DNA of 64,000 bases from Sipunculus nudus (taxonomy: Eukaryota; Annelida; Sipuncula; Golfingiida; Sipunculidae). Numbering within the stretch: the first letter of the stretch is position 1; every line of letters begins with the position of its first letter. Under the pieces are notes generated by a model that saw only the letters and a list, made by a program, of their open reading frames with translations, made no database searches and was not told where the DNA came from. Location of the stretch: assembly GCA_026874595.1 (NCBI GenBank), contig CM049314.1, positions 35,631,229 to 35,695,228 of the forward strand, given 5' to 3'. Both the position numbers and the translations under genes were made by a program. This document shows, piece by piece, positions 45,791-58,873 of the stretch.

Positions 45791-47104
45791 AAATAACACA
45801 TGCGATCCGTAAAGCTCTTTTTAAACGTGACACTTGATCTAATGATAATTTACAAAACCACCATCAAACCATCAAGTTTAGATCCTCTTGATTTCCTTAT
45901 GACCCAATCTTTGTTATTTTCAGTTTCCAATATAAGGCAAAAAAACACTAGCATATATAATTTCACCGTGGATATCCTAAATAAATCAGTCACGATATTT
46001 TGATTTTAAAGCTTTGGGATTCGGCGTTCCTATCCAATTATTGATCTTTCAATAAAAGCAACACATCGAGAGTATAGCTTGGCTTTTCTGTGTGTTTGTG
46101 TCCTTTTCATTTTGATAAACAGGCACAAGCCATGATTCCTGTGTCACGAGGATGCCTGTGCTAGCTATTAAACTAATCATAGTTTATCATCAAAGGATTT
46201 CGATTTCCAGCTTATATGTAGATAGCAGATACGGCCAAGGTATACTGTATATTAACACATATTATGTATTCGTTCTTATATATTATTAATAACTGTAATA
46301 GGGTCGGTGAACATTAATTCGCTCGTATCAACGTGCTCTAGGAACCCGGCTTGAAGAGGCGTGGCTTCCGCTGGTTTAAGGATGTGAACTTTTGGAGAAC
46401 GGTACCCAACTGCCTGGGGACAAAAATAATCTCGGGGGGGGGGGGGGGGCATAGGACGTTGCATCATAAATCATACTTTCTTACCTCCTCAGTGACGCTA
46501 GATAACATAAAATTGATGTCACAACATGCATATAAATCTTTTGTCGACGAATGCCAGAACAAATAATTGCCTTTCGATTTATTCGACTGAACCCAAATTA
46601 ATCACACTTTCGTAATTTTTAAAATAAACTGGACCGAGAGAAATCCCGTCGCATATACTCATATATTTCTTTTAGTTTTAAGCATTTTTCATGGTCACTT
46701 TTGAGAGTCTATGATTTTCTCTTTGTTGTTGTGAGGTAATATACTATTTGATCGAGCTTGACGATAATCCAAAACAAACAGCCGAAAAGCCAATGCATTT
46801 AATACTCAGGGTATTCTGTTTGGATCCATTCCACATTCTGCTATCATTTGTCATTCGCTTTAAACAAGGACAAACACAGTTCAGATCATCATCTGACAGG
46901 AATTTATAAATAGATTGCAAATTCTGGAAACATATAAAAGTGACAGTGTGTGCACTCACATTAACGTCATGCTGTTATGTGTGAGCACTGATGCATTTAG
47001 TCATGACCATAAAGCATTACTCTCTAAGTGGTTGTCAAGTTTTCCTCATTTTACTGGAGTCTCTGTGCAATGTTCAGACCTCTTGGTCGTTCTCGGTGAT
47101 CACC
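45790..47104. other. upstream region of IgGFc receptor gene 2
   Basis: It aligns with 18,225-18,560 and then, across the missing pearl-like element, with 27,204-27,644. Near the ATG it carries the conserved CATGACCATAAAGCATTACTC (47,001). A G16 run stands at 46,434-46,449. The ATG has a good context (CACCATG). Confidence 0.55.
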
Positions 47105-50100
47105 ATGACTCGGCACTTGTTCCTGATGTATTGTATTTATATTTTGTGTGCAACCTCAGGTTAGTGTATTTTTGTTATATTTATTGTAATTTATGAAACA
47201 AATGGTCCCTTAAGCTTCCCTTAAGTATCAGTAGATGATACCAGGAAAAGAACGGACATAAAAAAATCATAATATCAAATCATATTTCAATACGTGTTGC
47301 AAATTATGAAAATAAAATTTAAAGATCTGCATAGAACTGCTGGTATTTCCCTATTTTTGTCTTCCCTATACAAGTACACAAAATATAGCCCCTGATATAA
47401 TAACCGTTCATGTTAGAAAGACTATTTTTTTTCAATATAAATTTGCAGGACTAAAAATAAGTTTTCTCTTGTGAATGCCTTAAACATTTTTACTTATTCT
47501 CTTCTGAGTTAACTCCTACAGTTTAAATAAATGAACTACTTAGACAGATAAAGCAACGTTTCAAATTAAAGCAAAAGTGTTAATTTGAAAAAAGCAATAT
47601 ATCTGCATCTATTTACACAGACCCCCGGAAGGGTATGCTTGAATGCCGGGTGGTCTCTGTGTGTCTTTGTGTTTTTGTTTGTTGACTATACAACTCACAT
47701 TATCATGAACGTTTCTCATGAAAAGTTCCTGTCATTTCTGAATTCGGCTAGGTAAGAATGGAATTTTAGTGAGAATCAACCCCAAGATCCAGGTCTAGGA
47801 TTATTCACACATGTAAAATCACTTGTGTAGGAATGAGCTTGGGGATATTGGCCGAATAGGTGAACGTTATTGCGGGATGGGGAACTTCTGCACGGATGAA
47901 CCTGGGAGCTTGGCCAAATAAAAGAAGGAAAACATATTTTGGGGAGCAACCCCGAATTAAAGGATCACTACATCAGGCCAGGATTCCTCAGAATTATTTT
48001 TCTAGTTATAAAGATTATAAAATTTGCATACAACATTTATGTTAGGAACTAAATGCCAGTATACAGACCTACAGCTTTTCAGTTTCCTATGGCTTTGTGT
48101 CAATAGTAATATATTCTCCGGGGATACAAGATACACTAGTAAGATACACTAGTTTTATTACATAATGAAAGCGTTGGTTATACAAAATAAATAGAAGTAT
48201 TGTATAAATTTCATCGAGATGTTTCGAAATGTTGTTTATATAAAAACACAACTACTAAGAGCGATCCATATTAGTCCAGGGTCAGTTGTCAAGTTATAGA
48301 TTCCCTTGAGATTTCAATTAAAAACGGAAGTGCTTCCTTCCTTTCTCGAAGAAACGAGGTATAGTGAACCAGTTTTAGATTTGGTAAGAGAATTCACATA
48401 CGTCTCACTGTATAACAGATTTTTAAATTATGTGATATCACATAAATAGTTAATGTACTGGAGTCAGCTTAGCTTAAACAATTTTAATAAATGAACTTCT
48501 ATGCAGGGCTCTTGTAATCAGCTCAGCGGACATTCCATCATACTGAGATGTACAGCTCTTAAATTTCTATCATCATTCGATCTGGCCCCCCGGCCAACTG
48601 TAATTTACATGGAACAAATCATAAAAGCTACAATAGGCAACGCTTTTTCTGAAAGCGGGCAGGGGGCGCATTAGGGTAGAGAATTTGAGGGCACATAAGT
48701 CACGAAGGGGTTGGGTGTGGGAGGTGGCCACCCGTTCACATGGTATTGAAAATTAAAAAAAAAAAGTTACACATGAAACATGCATTTTCAATGCAGTTTT
48801 TTGGCCATTTTCCTAATTTTGATCACATGCTGCATCAGTCAAAAATTACCATATTTTTTTTTAACATCTTCATGTGTAACCAATTAATAATATTTATATT
48901 TAAAAAAAAAAGTTATCTTCAAATATCAATATCAAATATTGCCCTCTCTAAAGCCAAGAAATTTCTTGCTAGAGATCTATCAGGACTCAGTGAAAGCTTC
49001 TTTGACTCCCGGAATTCACCGTGACATGTAAAACACGAGCACAGAGATGCTTTTGAGCAAACTAGAAGTAAAAGTCTTCTGACTGTTGAAGGCTGTTGAA
49101 CATAGATTTACTAAATGGGATCACAAATCAAAATAACGTAGTTCATTGCCACATTATTCTCTGTCAAGATGAACAATCAAAAACAAAACTGAAACAAAGA
49201 GTTCTTTTGAAATAATTGCAGTAAACCTTAATATTTGATATTGAACTTACTTGAGAAAAACTAGCAGTATTTAAAGTCCCATGTCTTGAGCTACAATATA
49301 TAATATCTCCTCCTTTCGAGGAAATTTGCAAGACCGCTTATAACCAGACAACTGGCCGTTAACTATCAATTCAGTGCATTGATCTTTAATGATCTTACGA
49401 TATCGAACCTCAGTGAAGCTCAAACGCAAACATATTAAACAACAGGAATATGCTTTTAAAGAATGTCCTTGACATACTTAATTTCTATAGCAATAAAGAT
49501 ATTTTTATTTCAAAAGCTTTGACCTTGACCTTGTTTCTTGACCTTAAAACTGTATTGTAAATTGGCATCAATATTCATATATTTACATGGTTACAATATT
49601 TAACATGATGTATTTTGTAAGCTTTACTCATAAAAATCCTACAGAAAAAAAATTGACTCCTAAATAAAGATATGTTAAAAACCTGACCTTGACCTTGTTT
49701 GTTCACTTTGAATTTGCATAGAAAGGATGACAACATTGATGTTTCGATTGATATGATTATAAATTTTAAATTATATGTATTGCCAGACTTTATATGAATA
49801 TTCTATTTGTTAACAACTCATTCTAGAAAATTCAAGAAATATTAAAAGTTATGACTTTGACCTTGTCTGTTGGCCTAGAATCTGAAGGAGGAAATTGCGA
49901 CAATGATTTTTAGATTGATATGAATGTTAGCTATAACATTAATCTTATTTATTGACCGTTATTTCATAAATAAAATTTGGAAACATAGGTTTTAACACTG
50001 AAAACGTAATATGCTTTAACATGATCGCATATTGTCAGTTATTTTCATTAAATTCCCACGGAATGACAACTGGCCATGAAAAATTTAATAAATATCAAAA

Positions 50101-50857
50101 CCCGTAAACATGATATTGTTTGGTGACCTTGAAATCGTTAAGGCAAAATGCAACGTAGATATTTAGATTTAAATTGTTTGAATCTTTAAAATTATATATG
50201 TTGCCAGTTATTTTCATTATATTCTAAAGGAGTGACAGCTGACACTGGTTAAATTAAAAATTTATTAAAAGCCATGACCTTGACCTTGTTTGGTGACCTT
50301 GAAACTGTAGGATAAAAATGGCAACATGGATTTCGGATTGCTTAGGTAATAAGCTTTAAAATAATGTATGTTTCCAGCTTTCTTCACAAAATTCCCACGG
50401 AAAGACAACTGATCCTGGACAATATCAGATAAGTTATCAGAGATTGATATTATTTAATCAAATTTCTTTTCTTTTTTTTGCCAATATATCTGTTAAAGAT
50501 AACATATTTGAATAAACTTATTTGACAGAACATAACATTGGTTACAAAACAACGTTTCGCATCATATTCCAGGAGGTCTGCAATATCTTCTTGTCTTTCC
50601 ATCAGTCACAGAAAATTATATCTGGGAATTCCAAGTAATGATTTCCACAATGGCTGCTGACGCAAATATCCAGGTACAACGTTACTATTTTCTTACATTT
50701 GTCTGAATAACAAAATAATAATAATTACCACATATATATAATCATTAGGTCCATTTCCATACCTGTTGACGGATACTGTTACCAGAAAGCTCGGATGAGT
50801 AAAGTACGTTTGTCTCTCAGAAGAAGTTATTTTCATTTATTTCCTCAACTGAACTGT

Positions 50858-50911
<54 letters not shown>

Positions 50912-53900
50912 AATATGTTTTTTTGACAGAACATCAAATTACTCGTCAAATTACTAGAAAAAATTATAACCGTGGGCAGCATGCGGCTCATGATGTAAAT
51001 TAATGAAAACACCAGTGAGCGTCCTTGCATGAAGATGTCAGTTTGTGCGGTCTCAAACATTCTTCCATCAAGTAAAGCCTTTATATGGGGTACTTGTTTT
51101 GAAATACCGGTCAAGCTGAAATCTGCAAAACAATCAATCCCTTTTACTGTGATACTGAAGTATCAACAACTGATCGGGTTTGCTCTAACATTTCAATATC
51201 AGTTTATTGTCATAAACATAGCTAATGGCTTTTATAAATATGGAGATTGTGTAGCTGATGTAAACTGGCGACAACGGTACTTTTAGGAAGGAAACTAGAT
51301 GAAACGTATTAGGAGCCATCTGTCATATCAAGTATTGACGTACATTGTCATCTCATTCCTTCAAAAACTGGCTGAAATGTTCTGTACGGAAAACATTACT
51401 ATATTTCCTTCACTGAATTTACACTGACTCTCTCTGCTTTCAAATTACAATTTCTATGTTATAAGTGGATTATGCCAGTCAGTTATCGGATTAATATTAT
51501 CTGGATCTGGTCTGCTTTGACCACTGTATGGAATGTCCAATATGCTAGATTATATGTGGCAAACACCGCCACATCCACGTTTCTAGGGGGAACAGGCACA
51601 TTTAGCGTATGAAAGCCACGTTATATAGGCGTCAAATAAAGTTATGAAACTTATGGCGTCTTAATTTCAACAACATATTGACCGACTCCTAGGGGACAGT
51701 ATTGTTCAATAGAGTTACAAGTCCATCTCATATAATCTACTTGATTTTGCATTTTTATTGCTTATCATTATCTCACTGTTCTATTAACTTAGGTTCTTGG
51801 ATCGAATATGTCGCAGCATTTTCGGATACAGAGAGATCAACCATTTCGTTTATATCTGGACAGAAAAGAATTGTGTGTTAGCAAATTCTTCACGGTAGAA
51901 GAAAAGGCAGTTCTTGTCAAATCTGAAACACCCATTCTAGTTCAAGGTCACTTGGAAAGCAAAGGCAGTGTGGGAGGGTACACTGCCTTTCCAATTGAAG
52001 TGGGAAACAACCGATTTATAGTTACCTCATTCACCGATTTTAGGACCGATTACAATTCCGACATTACCGTTGCAGCTGTTAGTGATAATACAAACGTGGA
52101 AGTATTATTCATAAACGGGTCGTCTATTGTTATAAATTTACCAGCTTTTGGAACTTATTCTGTCAAATCTGAAACGGATCTAACGGGAACCTTGGTGGCA
52201 GCTAACCGTCCAATTGCTGTATATTCTGGACATATATGTGCAAACGTACCAGTGAATGTCCCGAATTGCGATCGTCTGATTGAAGGAATCCCTCCTTTGT
52301 TTTATCAGGGGAAGAAATACATCATACCATCAATAGGTGGGAGGAGTAAAGACACTGGGTACATTGCCCGTGTCTTCTCAGTAGGGTTACACGGAAGTCT
52401 TTCTACATCTGGAAACTTTTATATCAACACTCACACGGAAATAAATTTCCATTCAAACATACCACGGGCTCTCCATTGCGCGGTAGGTTGTTTTGTGTAC
52501 TTGTATAACAAAGGACATGACGCCGATTCATCATATTCTGATCCATTCATGATGCGGGTCATCCCTGTCATCCAGTACGCTAACAAATTGATGTGGATTA
52601 CACCTATTCGTTCCAATGCGTCTTCTGGTGATCAATTCCATCACTATGTTAGCATCATTGCGCCAACAGAAGAAACATCTGGTGTTCTGTTAGATGGGAT
52701 AAGTGTTAATCAGTCTCTGTGGTCTATAGTTGAAAATTCTATGTTTAGTTCCATCTCTCTTTCGACCACGGATGGACTGCATACTGTGTATCACACTAAA
52801 TTAAATGTGAACATGACTGCTTATGCTTATGGTCACGGACAAATTCACACAGTTGGATATGGCTTCCCAGTTAGTGCTTTTGGTTAGTACACGTACTATA
52901 ATATAATGATGAATATTACTTACAATGAAGGTGTATTACAGATGATAAAGTAGCATTCCGTTGTGTCACATCTAAATTACTAATTTCAAACTAACGTTAA
53001 TCACAGTGCATGATCATTATTAAGCTATGTAGCATAAACAGAACCTAAGTTCAAGAAACCGTATGTTTGAGGTATTGCAGAAGAAATAAATGTCACGCAG
53101 GACATAACAGTTAAACAATGTTACTGTCAGAATTATTAAATCAGCTTGATTTTAATCTTAATTAAATGGTTTTTTTTTATTATGTCCTCGGTAATAGACG
53201 ATGCAAATAAAGAGAAACCAGGGATGGCAGGTATGGCTTTGAAAGAGAATCTTTCATGTATTTTTCTTCATAAATAACTAAAAAGTGCTTCTCTGTGTAT
53301 CTCTGCTACTTATTTCTTATTCAATTCTGTTTGCCATGTATTCCTTTTTCTTCTTTTCTCCCCGCCTCTCCTCATCGATTATAGCTGAATAGTTCAGTCG
53401 AATGTCCTAAAGATTAAACTTGCGTTATGCACCCTTGTACTTCCTATTTTAATATTAAAATTAAGTAATTCTGGTTGTATGTGGTGTATTCCATACATGA
53501 TGCAAAGTCTTGCTGATGTGGCTTTACATACAGCGTTTTATCTGATAGTATTTGTTCATGCGTCTGCCTTCCGTATAAGTGTATATGGTTCCGCATATTC
53601 ACTTTATTATATGATATATAATTGGCGATTAAAATATAAATAGATCGCCTTTAAAACAATGAGGAACGTACAAAATATCCCTTGCGTCATATTTGCCAAC
53701 AGAGACATAACACATTTCCCTTATCTTATTTAGCTTTATCTCAGACTGCGGCCTTGAACAAAACAATTACTTTGGGCATGGCCGTTACAACTGGTCTCCT
53801 CCTGTTAATGCTCATCGCCACCTGGATCACGTTTTTTATAAAGATTCGGTAAGCCAGAATATTATGATTAAAAATACACGTAAGCGTCACATTTGTCGAG

Positions 53901-54232
53901 GTTTGCTTTATTTTCTTAGCCATTCTCTGCATGAAACGATGAAATATGTAAAAACCTTATAATGTAAAACGTTGTGATTGTACAGCGGTTATTTGTTTAA
54001 AGCTTTTGTTTATGATTGAGTAAAACTGAACACTCGGGGTAACGCTAAAAAGTTTCATTTAAGACTAATATCTGAATTCAGGAAGCGTGACAGACAAGGG
54101 AGATCCCCTCCTCCACGTCCTCCCAGGATCCCCCATGAAGATGTTGAGACAATGGGTGACAGGGTTTACTACACGCACTTGTCTGGAGCTGGTCATTCTG
54201 AACCCCACGCCTATCAGTCAATGAGAAGATAA
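47105..54232 (+). CDS. IgGFc-binding-domain receptor 2, type I membrane protein, six coding exons
   Basis: Exons: 47,105-47,159; 50,573-50,673; 51,793-52,882; 53,198-53,230; 53,734-53,848; 54,082-54,232. Exons 1, 3, 5 and 6 have exactly the lengths of gene 1 (55, 1,090, 115 and 151 nt). Exon 2 is one codon shorter and linker exon 4 five codons shorter, and phases are the same, giving 514 residues. Exon 1 is a signal peptide (MTRHLFLMYC...). The single IgGFc-binding domain keeps YSGHICANVPVNV, the C-D-R-L-I-E pattern, the later Cys pair and YGFP. The membrane segment is at about 437-462 (LGMAVTTGLLLLMLIATW). The tail keeps PPPRPPR and ITIM-like VYYTHL (493-498), but the last tyrosine motif is YQSM (509-512), which fits the YxxM site bound by PI3-kinase p85. 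Intron 1 is 3.4 kb, against 0.56 kb in gene 1. All splice sites are canonical. Confidence 0.9.
47160..49500. other. first part of intron 1 of gene 2
   Basis: AT-rich. A T-rich, A-rich stretch at 48,740-49,020 and short frames match nothing I know. No counterpart is seen in gene 1 intron 1. Confidence 0.4.
49505..50440. repeat. ~165-bp tandem repeat with TGACCTTGACCTTG core in intron 1 of gene 2
   Basis: Five diverged units are marked by CCTTGTTTGGTGACC-like words at about 49,529, 49,693, 49,861, 50,113 and 50,282 (spacings 164, 168, 252 and 169). Each is followed by a GGCAACATTGAT-like phrase, TTTCGATTGATATGAT, and a TTGCCAGTTATTTTCAT...CCCACGGA phrase. Confidence 0.75.
50863..50908. repeat. 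(TA)n microsatellite in intron 2 of gene 2
   Basis: Pure TA run; counterpart of 28,593-28,645. Confidence 0.9.
50910..51792. other. remainder of intron 2 of gene 2
   Basis: Up to about 51,060 it aligns with 28,650-28,790 (GGGCAACATGAGGCCCACGA-like, GCGTCCTTGC). The last 70 nt, TTGCTTATCATT...TCACTGTTCT, are the acceptor region shared with gene 1. The RecQ-like piece is absent. Nothing else is seen. Confidence 0.5.
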
Positions 54233-54309
54233 GATGGAGGAAAATAGAGGGGGAAAAAGGTAAAAAATATCCGATACGGACTTATCTATAAATCGATATT
54301 TTAACAAGA

Positions 54310-54560
54310 AAGACCTCTGCGAAGGCAGCTTAGTGTCCCATATGGCATCGTCAGAAATGCAGCATTTTTCCTTGAATGTATTCCTGGATCCAGATGGTGT
54401 TCCGGGTCAACCCGAAATTTTAAACAATTGTTTCTTGTATTATTGGCGAGGTCTCCTTAAATTTTCATCAAAATCCGCAAATAACTTTTCAGTCATGGTT
54501 AACAGACAAACAGACTGATAAACCAACGGCGCCAACAATAAGGCCATGACCCCGCCATGG
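54310..54560. repeat. interspersed repeat with ACAGACAAACAGAC tail
   Basis: TTCATCAAAATCCGCAAATA, CAGTCATGGTTAACAGACAA and ACAGACTGATAAACCAACGG resemble the end of the array at 7,390-7,460 (TTTGGTGAAAATCC...TGGTTAACGGACGG). I infer a shared repeat family. It lies in the 3' flank or 3' UTR of gene 2. Confidence 0.4.
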
Positions 54561-55507
54561 TAAATATAAAAAAAGTAAATATATAATACATAAGAAATAT
54601 ATGAAATATCAAATATCAAACTCATGAAATCTTCGTTGGAAGGAATGAATGAAATCTGAGGGAAGTAATATACCAGAGATCACATTAAGTAAATATGTTT
54701 AGGTTTCCGGAGCCCTTATGTAGCCTACAGTGCAAACAACTTATCGATGATTGTACACTATCAAATATCAGATATTACATATTAATTTATTTATCCCATA
54801 TTCAAGCACACAGACGATCCTTATTTTCTATGGTGATGGCTGTTCTAGGCGGTAATGTATACCAGTAAGCTTGATGTATATAATCCTATCCTTCAGATAC
54901 ATCGTATAAAACGGCTAGTTACATAAAGGTTATTTTAAATGAAATAACTGTGAAAATAAACCTGTGATATGTATAATTTCTTTTTTTATACTTGATAGTT
55001 TTTCTTTTTATTTCCTAACTAAGATACTTTTTACTCGTATTTATTTTGCTTACACTCTATATTTTATCTTCAAGTGCTAGGTTATGGCATTTATTCAGTT
55101 ATTGATATATTTATTGGAACCTTTACGATACCCGTTATAAAGATGAAATTCTGGAAGAAGTACTTATGCTAAGTCAACCGAGATCCACTTAAATAATAAT
55201 CAGTCTATTCAAATATATGCATCAAGTTCTGTTTGTGCGCGTAATTAGTGTAATTTTTTTACAATAGTTTGGAAAACACCATAACTGTTTTAAGTTATAT
55301 CCCGGCTAATGACACCTTTTTTCATCGTTATATTTTAGTATTGTAGTTTTTTACTGTACATTATATATATATATTTTTGCATAGTAATATCAAATTCAAA
55401 TGTGTTATCAATATAATGGGTTTCTGGTTCATTTCAGTGTCTGGTAATGTATCATTAACGTTGTACACAAATATAAGCCTGGTGCCGTTTTTTTATTACA
55501 AAATATG

Positions 55508-55563
<56 letters not shown>

Positions 55564-56050
55564 TCATGCAGTTCAATTAAGACAAAGAGCTCTGAACGTT
55601 TATATGTAAATTGCAGTCGCTTCTTTCATGCATGAACAGGGATGTGACACTTCCAGCTATGTCTGATCTATTACGTGATGAAGAAGGGTCCCCGTTATCT
55701 AATATTAGTAGTACCTGGCTATTGTTGGTACAATAATATGACCGTTTGCTAACCTACGTCAATTAATAACCGACTTGTTTTGCTCGGCATATATTTTGGT
55801 TACCAGGGTGTATAGAAGCGAGACGCAAAATAAACTGAATGATTATTCGTTTTCATATTCATGTCTCATGATGTAGTTGAGATTATTGACACTTTTTTTA
55901 ACTGCGCCGATGGTGGCAATTTTGAACGTGGCGTATTGTACGGTGTGCAAGTATATTGTGTTAACTGGCTAAAGTCTTAACAGTAAAATGAGAATATGGG
56001 CAGTTGGCAAGCGACTAACGGTATCCGCTAAATAAGTGGGGTATGGATAA
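54560..56050. repeat. duplicated block with module M, copy 4
   Basis: It aligns with 34,340-35,340. The core GGTACAATAATATGACCG...CTACGTCAATTAATAACCG lies at 55,722-55,775 and GTATAGAAGCGAGACGCAAA at 55,809. It includes a TA run at 55,508-55,561. No gene is seen. Confidence 0.6.
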
Positions 56051-57120
56051 AGTAAGGCATGGAATCTCTTCCAACGTAACACCACTGTAAAGCTGTAACA
56101 TCAGAGATCCCTAAGTATCCCAAGACCCACGGATGAACGAAAGTAATGAACGGCACCTCCAGTCTTGTAGGAGATAATGCTATCCTACATATGTGGACAT
56201 GCAACATTAAGATAACACTCTTGAGATCAATGCATAAATGTATTTAATAAATAAAGCTTTTGGGGAGCGCCACCTGTCTTGAATATGAGAAAGCTATCCA
56301 AGATTGAGACACTTGCAAAAGTACAGGCGGGTACATCGAACACTCATGAGAAAGCCTAAATCTGTCCTACAAATATGTAGTTGTACGTGGCGCCACCAGT
56401 CTTGTGTTTGATAAATCTTCCTAAGATTAATCTACATACACTATGTCAGACCGCAACCCCAAATCACTCGTGAGATATGTGTGATTTCATTAAAATAAAT
56501 AGACCTCCAGATGGACTACATATGAAATTGATTGTAGGTGGCGCCACCAGTCTTTATATAAGATAATCTAATCCAAAATCTATGGTCTTGCAAGTTTTTA
56601 GGCGGATGAATTAAACCACTCCTGAGATAATGCCTGAATATATTATGTAAATACGTGATTCTAAGTGGCGCCTTCAGTCTCGTGTACGATAAATGTCCCA
56701 AAGAGTTAATTTATGCACAAAGTGCGGTGCAATCAACAAATCACTCCAAGGATATGTGTGATTTTCACCCAAAAACAATTGCTCAAATGGACATCACACT
56801 TAAACGATTGTAGATGGCACCACCTGTCATGTCTACAAGGTTATACCATCCAGGATCAGTTGACGTGCAAAATTTTAGACTGATACAGTCCGTTCCTGGG
56901 ATAAATGCATGAATGTATACTCCATGAATGATTACGTGATTGTAGGCGCACGCGTCTTGTGTTTTAAAAATCTACCCAAGATTGCAAGATTGATCTGCAT
57001 GAAAAATTCCAGGCCCATTCACCAAACCACTCGTTGGAAATAGGCAGCGAATGAATTGTACCGAAACGGAACTTCAAGTGGCGCCACATGTCTGGTCTCC
57101 GACAAAGCTATACATATATT
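56050..57120. repeat. ~130-bp tandem array with GTGGCGCCACC core
   Basis: The core word GTGGCGCCACC(A)GTCTTG or a close form stands at about 56,152, 56,262, 56,387, 56,537, 56,663, 56,813, 56,943 and 57,077. Between cores come (A)AGATT-ATCTACATGCA, CAGACCG-A-AAACCACTC and (G)AGATAA(A)TGC-TGAAT phrases. The same array in unit A is at 35,450-36,530. Confidence 0.75.
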
Positions 57121-57960
57121 GTCTTAAATCCGACAATTCGCGACTGTCATGGCAGACGTTGATGGGGCTATATATTCCTTTTATTTCTGACGTTATTTTT
57201 ACTGTAAAAAAAAGGAAATTCAGTTATTCAAACGCTATTTCTTTGCATAATAATGAGAGCTTGATTACCCGCTTCGGCTTCCTTTTATTCACGTACATAA
57301 TGAGGTCATCACGCCTGATTACCGCCGGTTCGATGCCGCACGCTTGGTTGATCGCTTAGAAAAATGTAATATAAAACGTTGCCGGACAATCAACATTAAA
57401 AGAAATATATATCACCCACACTTATATTTGATTATGCGCTAACGTTTCGCGATGGTCACCTTATTCCTGCAAGCAGCCAAACAGGACAAATACATCTAAG
57501 ATCTGCCCTTGTTCCGTTGATTTGCAAGAATTTACCCGACAAGTTACGTGATATCCTGATATCCAGTGAATATTTGCTCGGGTCTCAGACATTGCACAGC
57601 CAGCTTTGTGATCAGAACTGTTGGGTTCAAAGTAAGGGGTTAGCTGAAAAACATTCCACTGGTGTAACTCTCATTTCTCATCGATCGTCGGTCGAGTATC
57701 TTGAGAGCACGTGGTTTACGACACGGGCACTGACTGTTATAAGCTGGCGCCACCGGGTAAGAGATAAAGGAACCAGGCATGCAAAACACGCATGCAAAAC
57801 CAGTTTTACTAACTTCTTAATTGCTGCGAAATGACTGTTAGTGTTATACGAAAAAGGACAATTTTTATATGTCTTCATTACTGGACTACTGTTTGATATA
57901 GCCATTTTAGTATTTACTCTGCATATATATTTTGTCAAGAGTAAAACGAATTCACGTATG
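57120..57960. other. stretch between the unit B array and unit C, nothing recognised
   Basis: Two plus-strand frames of about 100 codons (57,051-57,359; 57,517-57,834) occur here. The first starts inside the repeat array and neither resembles a known family, so neither is called. Confidence 0.4.
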
Positions 57961-58873
57961 TTTTGAAGGGCTGTTGAATATATCTTACCTATAGGGTTTT
58001 TATACGCCCGCGCATGTTTACCTGGTTCGATGGAGCATTAGAGGAAGCATTTCAGTAAGAGCATTAGTGTTTAAAGTTAAATGGCACATCATCCATTTGA
58101 CGAATAAAATATTAAATTCCATTACATATATCACATTAATGATAAATAATAAATTGCCTGTCCCGGTAAACCTAAACTATACCTACATTTGTTGCTTTTA
58201 TAATTGTGTATTTCCTGCATACATCGGTTTCATTTGCTTATAACTGCCAATGTGTATTTGTAAAAAAGGTTAAAAAATTTAAAGCGGAACAAAGATACCG
58301 AGTATATTTGAAAACCAACAACAGTTGTACTTCAACAAAGTGGTTTATCTTTATTGATGTCTAGTCTTCATTGTATTAATCATCAGAAATTTTACCTAGC
58401 TCGGTATTTCAATTGTACTTATAAAGTAAAAAGCAGACTAAATTAACATGTAATAAGTATTAAACAACTTAACTATCAACCGACCAACAGCAGGAGTATA
58501 CTTTACAATCTAAATAGTATCGATTAATAGAGATTCAAAATTGAGAACCATTACTAGGTATTTGGTTTGAACTACCGTTCTATTTTCTTGATCTTGTACA
58601 AATGGTGAAATTTTTTTTTCTACGTTATACAGATATATACTTTTTAAATAAAAAATCACTTTTGTAGTTTTCAAAAAAATATGACGAGGTTTGCCTTATA
58701 TCATATAAGGATTATATAAATATATATAAATATATATATTTTTCGGAAATATTTATAAAGACCTGACTTTCATTCCAACTTCTTAACTAATCAGTTTTCT
58801 AATATAAATATATATAGCTCATAGGCTAAACTCGTTTCATTTCATAAAATGTGAAGATTATTGAGAATGGAAA
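57960..58873. other. 3' flank of the unit C TRIM pseudogene (copy of 1,000-1,812)
   Basis: CATCCATTTGACGAATAAAATATTAAATTCCATTA and AATGATAAATAATAAA match unit A in order. This marks the start of unit C. No gene is seen. Confidence 0.65.

Noticed and set aside
57517-57834. 105-codon plus-strand frame before unit C
   Set aside because: No family match, no paralogous copy for comparison, and no splice or start context that stands out.
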